The notes below the pieces were generated by a model, which had not been told where the DNA came from, did not search any database, and saw nothing but the letters and a program-made list of their open reading frames with translations. DNA of 30,681 nt from Symbiodinium natans. Lineage: Eukaryota; Sar; Dinophyceae; Suessiales; Symbiodiniaceae. Shown here piece by piece: positions 1-6,900 of the stretch. Position 1 is the stretch's first letter. The number at the start of each line of letters is the position of its first letter. The stretch is from NCBI GenBank assembly GCA_905221605.1, contig CAJNDS010001027.1:10001-40681 (forward strand), read 5' to 3'. The position numbers and the translations under genes are program-made.

Positions 1-590
1 CCCGAGAGCTCCAGGTTTCCCCTCCTTTAGGGCCACCCGAGAGCTCCAGGTTTCACCTCCTTCAGGGCACCCGAAAGCTCCAGGTTTCACCTTCCTTTAA
101 GGCCACCGAGAGCTCCAGGTTTCACCTTCCTTTAAGGCCCCCGAGAGCTCCAGGTTTCACCTCCTTAGGGCCCCCGAGAGCTCCGAGAGCTCCAGGTTTC
201 ACCTCCTTTAGGGCCCCCGAGAGCTCCAGGTTTCACCTTCCTTTAAGGCCCCCGAGAGCTCCAGGTTTCACCTTCCTTTAAGGCCCCCGAGAGCTCCAGG
301 TTTCACCTTCCTTTAAGGCCCCCGAGAGCTCCAGGTTTCACCTCCCTTTAGGGCACCCGAGAGCTCCAGGTTTCACCTTCCTTTAAAGCCACCGAGAGCT
401 CCAGGTTTCACCTTCCTTTAAGGCCCCCGAGAGCCCCAGGTTTCACCTCCTTTAGGGCCCCCAGAGCTCCAGGTTTCACCTTCCTTTAAGGCCCCCCGAG
501 AGCTCCAGGTTTCACCTCCTTTAGGCACCCCCAAGAGCTCCAGGTTTCACCTCCTTTAGGCCCCCCCAAGAGCTCAGGTTTCACCTCCTG
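1..590. repeat. ~35-bp tandem satellite (family A)
   Basis: Head-to-tail imperfect copies of a ~34-36-bp unit carrying GAGAGCTCCAGGTTTCACC followed by a CTTCCTTTAAGGCCC-like tail. Units vary by small indels (CCTCC/CCTTCC, TTTAGG/TTTAAGG). There is no gene in this stretch. Read on the minus strand the unit (AAGGAGGTGAAACCTGGAGC) resembles part of the neighbouring 62-bp unit (GAAGGAGAACTACCTGG), so it may be a shortened, inverted derivative of family B. The array starts before the window. Confidence 0.9.
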
Positions 591-2487
591 GTGAATTTTA
601 TGAAGGAGAAGTACCTGGAAAGGCTTTCAAAGAGCTGGAAATCCTTATCCTGGTGCATTTTATGAAGAAGAACTACCTGGAAATGCTGGAAATCTTTATC
701 CTGGTGCATTTTATGAAGGAAAACTACCTGAAAAAGCCTTCAGAGAGCTGGAAATCCTTATCCTGGTGCATTATATGAAGGAGAACTTCCTGGACAGATT
801 TTCAAAAAGCTGGAAATCCTTATCCTGGTGCATTTTATGAAGGAGAACTTCAGGAGAACTACCTGGAAAGGCCTTCGAAGAACTCGAAATCCTTATCCTG
901 GTGCATTTTACGAAAGAGAACTAGCTGGGAAAGGCCTTCAAAGAGCTGGAAATCCTTATCTTGGTGCATCTTATGAAGGAGAACTACCTGGAACGGCCTT
1001 CAAAGAGCTGGAAATCGTTATGCTGGAGAGCTGGAAATCCTTATCCTGGTGCATTTTATGAAGGAGAACTACCTGGCAAGGCCTTCCAAGAGCTGGAAAT
1101 CCTTATCCTGGTACATTTTATGAAGGAGAACTACCTGGCAACGCCTTCCAAGAGCTGGAAATCCTTACCCTGGTGCATTTTATGAAGGAGAACTACCTGG
1201 CAAGGCCTTCCAAAAGCTGAAAATCCTTATCCTGGTGCATTTTATGAAGGAGAACTACCTGGCAAGGCCTTCCACGAGCTGGAAATCCTTATCCCGGTGC
1301 ATTTTATGAAGGAGAACTACCTGGCAAGGCCTTCCAAGAGCTGGAAATCCTTATGGTGCATTTTATGAAGGAGCACCACCTGGCAAGGCCTTCCAAGAGC
1401 TGGAAATCCTTATCCTGGTGCATTTTATGAAGGAGAACTACCTGGCAAGGCCTTCCAAGAGCTGTAAATCCTTATCCTGGTGCATTTTATGAAGGAGAAC
1501 TACCTGGCAAGGCCTTCCAAGAGCTGGAAATCCTTATCCTGGTGCATTTTATGAAGGAGAACTACCTGGCAAGGCCTTCCAAGAGCTGGAAATCCTTATC
1601 CTGGTGCATTTTTTGAAGGAGAAGTACCTGGCAGCCTTCCAAGAGCTGGAAATCCTTATCCTGGTGCATTTTATGAAGGAGAACTACCTGGCAAGGCCTT
1701 CCAAGAGCTGGAAATCCTTATCCTGGTGCATTTTATGAAGGAGAACTACCTGGCAATGTCTTTCAAGAGCTGGAAATCCTTATCCTGGTGCATTTTATGA
1801 AGGAGAACTACCTGGCAAGGCCTTCCAAGAGCTGGAAACCCTTATCCTGGTGCATTTTATGAAGGAGAACTACCTGGCAAGGCTTTCCAAGGGCTGGAAA
1901 TCCTTATCATGGTGCATTTTATGAAGGAGAACTAGCTGGCAAGGCCTTCCAAGAGCTGGAAATCCTTATCCTGGTGCATTTTATGAAGGAGAACCACTTG
2001 GCAAGGCCTTCCAAGAGCTGGAAATCCTTAAGGAGAACTACCTGGCAAGGCCTTCCAAGAGCTGGAAATCCTTATCCTGGTGCATTTCTGGCAAGGCCCT
2101 TATCCTGGTGCATTTTATGAAGGAGAACTACCTGGCAAGGCCTTCCAAGAGCTGGAAATCCTTATCCTGGTGCATTTTATGAAGGAGAACTACCTGGCAA
2201 GAGCTGGAAATCCTTATCCTGGTGCATTTTATGAAGGAGAACTACGTGACTACGTGGCAAGGCCTTCCAAGAGCTGGAAATCCTCATCCTGGTGCATTTT
2301 ATGAAGGAGAACTACCTGGCAAGGCCTTCCAAGAGCTGGAAATCCTTATCCTGGTGCATTTTATGATTGAGAACTACCTGGCAAGGCCTTCCAAGAGCTA
2401 GAAATCCTTAAGGAGAACTACCTGGCAAGGCCTTCCAAGAGCTGGAAATCCTTATACTGGTGCATTTTTTGAAGGAGAACTACCTGA
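591..2487. repeat. 62-bp tandem satellite (family B), array 1
   Basis: About 30 imperfect copies of a 62-bp unit. Landmarks in order: GAAGGAGAACTACCTGG, CAAGGCCTTCCAAGAG, CTGGAAATCCTTATCC, TGGTGCATTTTAT. I measured 62 bp between successive GAAGGAG starts (for example 1060 and 1122). Because 62 is not a multiple of 3, the same unit is read in all three frames in turn, and the short ORFs here (65-83 aa, ending WCIL) are by-products. The array stops abruptly at the left edge of the first Helitron-like element. No gene is seen. Confidence 0.92.
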
Positions 2488-2818
2488 CGCAGGCTCTGTG
2501 CGCTGGACAGCTGCTGGGCTGAATGAACCGGAAGCACACAAATACCGTATTGCCATGCTGTTTCGACCTGTGAGCTTCTAGGCCCTTCAGAACGTCACGG
2601 TCGGCGACGTCATCTCAGCCATGGGATCTGAAGCCCATAGTCACGAAGCACTGTCGCGGCAGACGCATCTGGCAATCCTGATCAACGGACGATGGCAGCC
2701 AGAAGAGCAGCCAGTGGCCGGACCGTTTCTTCTCTTAGAAAAGCTGCCGCGATGCAGGCTACGGCACAAGCAGTCGCTGGCAGAACATCTGTTTCACGCC
2801 AATCTTCATTCGCTCTGA
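2488..2818 (+). pseudogene. Broken or spliced small gene, 5'-truncated (copy 1)
   Basis: The frame is open from the left edge of the element, through an in-frame TAG at 2579-2581, to a stop at 2816-2818. After the TAG an ATG at 2621 sits in a good Kozak context (CAGCCATGGG) and heads a 65-aa stretch. The 21 nt containing the TAG begin GTGAGC and end CCCTTCAG, so they could be a 21-nt phase-0 intron; if not, the TAG breaks the gene. The only difference from copy 2 in the part before the TAG is GCA versus GCC, silent in this frame. I do not recognise the protein. Compared with copy 2 the first ~33 codons of the open frame, including a well-placed ATG, are missing here. Confidence 0.35.
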
Positions 2819-3114
2819 CTCTCAAAATTCCACAAAAACGGCCGGTCATGGGCTACTCGCTTCTTCTGTGCATTGTTGAGCCATGTTGCACCTCTTTCTT
2901 GAGCTTGTGGGAAGGTAGGGACGGCCGAGCCTTCCCGTGCTTTTTGTTGCTTGTGCAGCGTGCTTGGGCTCAATTCGAATCGTTTTAAAGTCTTCATCCG
3001 TGTCCCGCTGCGGCCAGGCAACCATTGGGGTACAAATCTCAATCGTCGCAGCTGTTCGTTTCGTTTTTGGAACATGGCCGCTGTCTTGTTTCTCAGGTCG
3101 ACTGGTGCGACAGC

Positions 3115-3732
3115 ATGCTCGAAGACATGTGCGAGGACTTGGAGAGCATAGACCACTCGATTCGCGACTCCGAACAGGCGGACTTCGAGGACGGGTTCGA
3201 CGACTGGGACTGGGTCGACAGTGAGATGCAGCGCGAAGCCGAGGAAGATGCGCGTGAGAGAGTACAGTGGAGCAAAGAAATGGAAATCCAGAATGAATAC
3301 CGCCAGCGTCTCGCCAACATGACGGTGAAGTACCTGAACATGCAAGGTAGCGAAATCCACACCTCGAAGCCTTATCCACTCTGCCATGTCGAACCGTGCG
3401 AGTCTTTCCGGGAAGCCTGGCTGCACACTTTGCACGAAGGAAACAACCCAGATCGCTGTCTCTCTCTGCACCAACTACGTCACAGACGACAAGAAACAAA
3501 GAAACCTATCCCGGCAGAAACGCTGCAATATCGCAGCGCCAGGGAAGTCTTGCTTCACGATTTGGACAGCGGTCCTGCAGGACCCATCCCCCTCGACACC
3601 ACGAAGCTGGTCTTGGGCGGGGACGTGATCACAGACACCTGGAGCTGGCGTGAACTGTTGGGTCACAGCTTGAGCAACGACGTCGTGCACGTGCAAGTTG
3701 TCTACATCTCAGAGAAAGCCACAGGCCCGTAG
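3115..3732 (+). CDS. Hypothetical acidic protein with possible ubiquitin-like C-terminus (copy 1)
   Basis: 205-aa ORF counted from the first ATG in frame. The frame stays open further up to a TTG at 3025, but a eukaryotic start there is unlikely. A TTTCTCAG just before 3096 could be a splice acceptor, so this may be a last exon. The N-terminal third is very acidic (SEQADFEDGFDDWDW), followed by a charged, probably helical segment around QREAEEDARERVQWSKEME. The last ~45 residues (KLVLGGDVI, WRELLG, DVVHVQVVYI) have the strand-helix-strand look of a ubiquitin-like beta-grasp, but I assign this only weakly. It ends 210 bp before the Rep/helicase ATG. Nine residues differ from copy 2 against about four silent changes, so protein-level constraint looks weak. 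Function unknown. Confidence 0.45.
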   Translation: MLEDMCEDLESIDHSIRDSEQADFEDGFDDWDWVDSEMQREAEEDARERVQWSKEMEIQNEYRQRLANMTVKYLNMQGSEIHTSKPYPLCHVEPCESFREAWLHTLHEGNNPDRCLSLHQLRHRRQETKKPIPAETLQYRSAREVLLHDLDSGPAGPIPLDTTKLVLGGDVITDTWSWRELLGHSLSNDVVHVQVVYISEKATGP

Positions 3733-3942
3733 AGCTGCCCATGTGAGTACGCTATGTCTCAGCAAGACAAGCCTGCAGAGCTCCAGTGTGTGCCACGAGA
3801 AAGAAAGCAGCGAGCAAAGGCAGGACAGCTTTGTAAGTGCTCGAGCATGGCTTCTCAAGTTGCTTCACTGAGCCTGCTTGCAGTGTTTCGGATACAGCCC
3901 CTAGGTGCAAAATAGAGAGCTGAGGATTCAGGATTCGTTGCC

Positions 3943-6900
3943 ATGGCCCCTTGTCATCGGTGCGGCTTCGGGACAAGGAGCGGCAGAGGACAGGGATGGT
4001 GCAGCAATCCGCAGTGCCGCCAAGCCGAAAAAGAGGAGTGCCTGGCCCAGAAGAGCGCAGAGAAAATTGCTCGGCAGCAACAACGGGCAGCGCAGGGAGC
4101 GGGCAGTCGTGGACCCTTGCGCGAAGAGAACAGCAGAAAGGCAGAGCGCCGACAGCTGCATGAGGAAAGGGCGCGGGCAAAGGCAGAGGAGGAAGCAGGC
4201 GGCCGTGGACCTTTGCGTGAAGAAGACAGCAAAGAAGCAGAGCGCCGACAGCTGCGTGAGGCAAGGGCGCGGGCAAAGGCAGAGGAGGAAGCGGGCGGCC
4301 GTGGACCTTTGCGGGAAGAAGACGGCAAAAGGGAAGAGCGCCGACAGCTGCGTGAGGCAAGGGCGCGGGCAAAGTCAGAGGAGGAAGCGGGCGGCCGTGG
4401 ACCTTTGCGGGAAGAAGACAGCAAAGAAGCAGAGCGCCGACAGCTGCGTGAGGCAAGGGAGCGGGCAAAGGCAGAGGAGGGAGTGGGCGGCCGAGGGCCC
4501 AGGCCCATCGCCTCGGAGATTCAGCAGCAGGGCTACCCTTTTCCAGACGAGGACACCTTGACCCAGGAGCAGGCACAAACCCATTACTTGGCTTTTGCGC
4601 GGAGCTGGAGTAGATTTGGCCTTTCTCGCGTGTGCCAGAAGTGCCAGACTCTAACACCAGGGAGGCACTGCAGAACAGCCAAAGGAAGTGGCCAGCTGCT
4701 CTGCAGGAATTGCCGCGAGAATCGCACCAAGGTGGTTTTGCCAATCCCGGCCCCCATCCCAGAAGCACTGCAAAGTCTGCAACCCATCGAGCAGCATCTC
4801 CTCGCCATGGCACGCATCTCGCAGGTCTTGTTGGACAAGCTGCCATCAGGCGGCCCGAGCGCGCAGTGGGGTCGCATGTACGCAGTGCTCATGCAGGATC
4901 CTTTCATCTGCGACGTCCTCGAAGGCGCCACTTTGGAAGAAGACGGTACAGTGCTGGTCGAGGGCGTGGACGGCATGACCGCATCACCAGCGCGTTTGGA
5001 GCACCTACACGCGGCCTTGCAGGCCTTGAAGGAACTGCACTGCCTCTATCAACGGAGCCCGGCAGTGGACAGAGCTCTGGCGAGAATGGCTGCCATCCTC
5101 GCCAACAAGACATCCGCTGCGGCTGCGGTGCCAACAGACCCACTTGCGGGAACAGAAGCAAACCAAGAGATCGAGATGACATACCTGGTGCCGAAGCAAT
5201 TCCAGGCCCCAAAAGCCGACGTACAAGATTTGCGAAAAGTGCGAGGATCCGCAGACCTCAGCGATGGCATGGATGCAAAATTCTTCCCACACTTGTTTCC
5301 CACCGGCACAGGAGGCTGGCAGAACGACAACGGGAGCTTTTCCCAATATGCCCGGAAGCGTCTGCTGAGCCTGGATTCCCGCTTCGAAGCGTCCACGGCC
5401 TACATCATGTGGCTGCTGGAGATGCAGACCAAGAAGCGACTTTCCGGAAACATCAACGTCCGGATCGGCAACCAGCGGGTGCCCTACGGCAGTAGCGACT
5501 ACGAGAACGGTAGCCGTCAGGTGTACGCTGCCTTGCGGGACATGCCTGGCACGCAGCCGTACCTGTACGCCAAGAAGGGAGTGGCGCTCAACATGTACGA
5601 GCAGCTTGGCGCTCCCAACTTCTTCATGACACTGTCCTGCCACGCGCGCCAGCCTGCGTTGCTCCTCGCGGCTATCTCGGCACGGCTGCTGCGGCTGCGT
5701 CCCGACCGCCCTCAGGCAGAACTGGAGCAGCACGCTGCAGAGATCCTATTCCGCTACCAGAATGACAAGAACTTCACTTGGGATGGGTTGTCGCCCAACC
5801 AGTTGTGCAACCAGCAGCCGGCAGTGGTAGCGCGACAATTCATGCACCAAGTCTCTCAGCTGATGTGGTGGCTGTCCAGCACGCGCGGTCCGAAAGTCCA
5901 CCTGCACGAAGATGCTGATCCACAAGATGGAGTCGAGGAGAGCGACTGCGAGGACGTGGAGGACGACGCCCAGGCACCCGCCACGGATTTTGCAGGCCTT
6001 CATCGCCGCATGCGCAAGGAACGGCCTCCTTTCAAAGTGTTGGACTACATCATTCGCATAGAATGGCAAAAGCGGGGCTACCCCCACGCTCACATCCTGC
6101 TTTGGATCGAAGAGTGGGCCAAAGCAAAGCAGCAGCCAGACAAGATGGCGCCCGACGGCGAAGACTCCGAACAAGCAGCGGAGACACCGGTTCCAGACTG
6201 GTCTGACGAAGAGGCCATGGAGAACTTCATCCCCAAGTGTGCGGAGGACCTCAGCGACAAGTACATCTGCACCAAGTCCCCGAACACGTGGCGCCAATCC
6301 CACCGCGTACCACCCAGAGATAGAGAAGTGAACGCAAAGCTGTCCGCAGAGGTGGTGCACAACCACACGCCATATTGCGGCATGTACTCAGAAGGCGCCT
6401 GTCGATTTGGATTTCCACATGATGCAGAGCCCCGGACTCGGCGTCGAACATCGCAGGAGCAGTACGCCAACAGCCGCTGGAAGAGCAGCCTTGCGACGAG
6501 ACGAGTGAAGGGAGACAGCATGATGGGACAATACAACATTCGAATATTGAGAAGGTGGAGGGCAAGCATGGACCTGCAGGTCATCTGCGAGCTCACCAGC
6601 GCGAGTCGGTACATACTGGGCTACACTTTCAAGTCGGAGGAGGATCGCGAAGCGCAGCGGCGAATGGAAAACATCCTTGCCATCCTAACAAGTCAGAGCG
6701 CAGGCGCCGGCCTCGACAATCAGAAGATCTACAAGGCAGCCCACGCGGCGTTGCAGGGCAGGACCACGTCGACCTTCGAGGCATGCCACCTTCTGCTGGG
6801 CTTCCCGATCATCGAATTCTCCAGGGACAACGTCTGGGTACAGGTAGGGCCTCCAGACACCTGGACAGTGTGGGTGCCCAAGCACGAGGAACAGGTGGCC

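Noticed and set aside
591-2487. Short ORFs in the 62-bp arrays as a repeat-protein family
   Set aside because: The unit is not a multiple of 3, so frames rotate and stops recur. No frame is conserved as a protein.
3025-3114. Extended start of the upstream ORF (235 aa version)
   Set aside because: The start codon would be TTG. The first ATG in frame is at 3115, and the preceding TTTCTCAG suggests intron sequence.
3752-4846. Long antisense ORF (364 aa; 420 aa at 23108-24370 in copy 2)
   Set aside because: It is the shadow of the 96-bp GC-rich coding repeat, whose period keeps every frame open. The protein is low-complexity Pro/Leu/Ser, and its length changes with repeat number.
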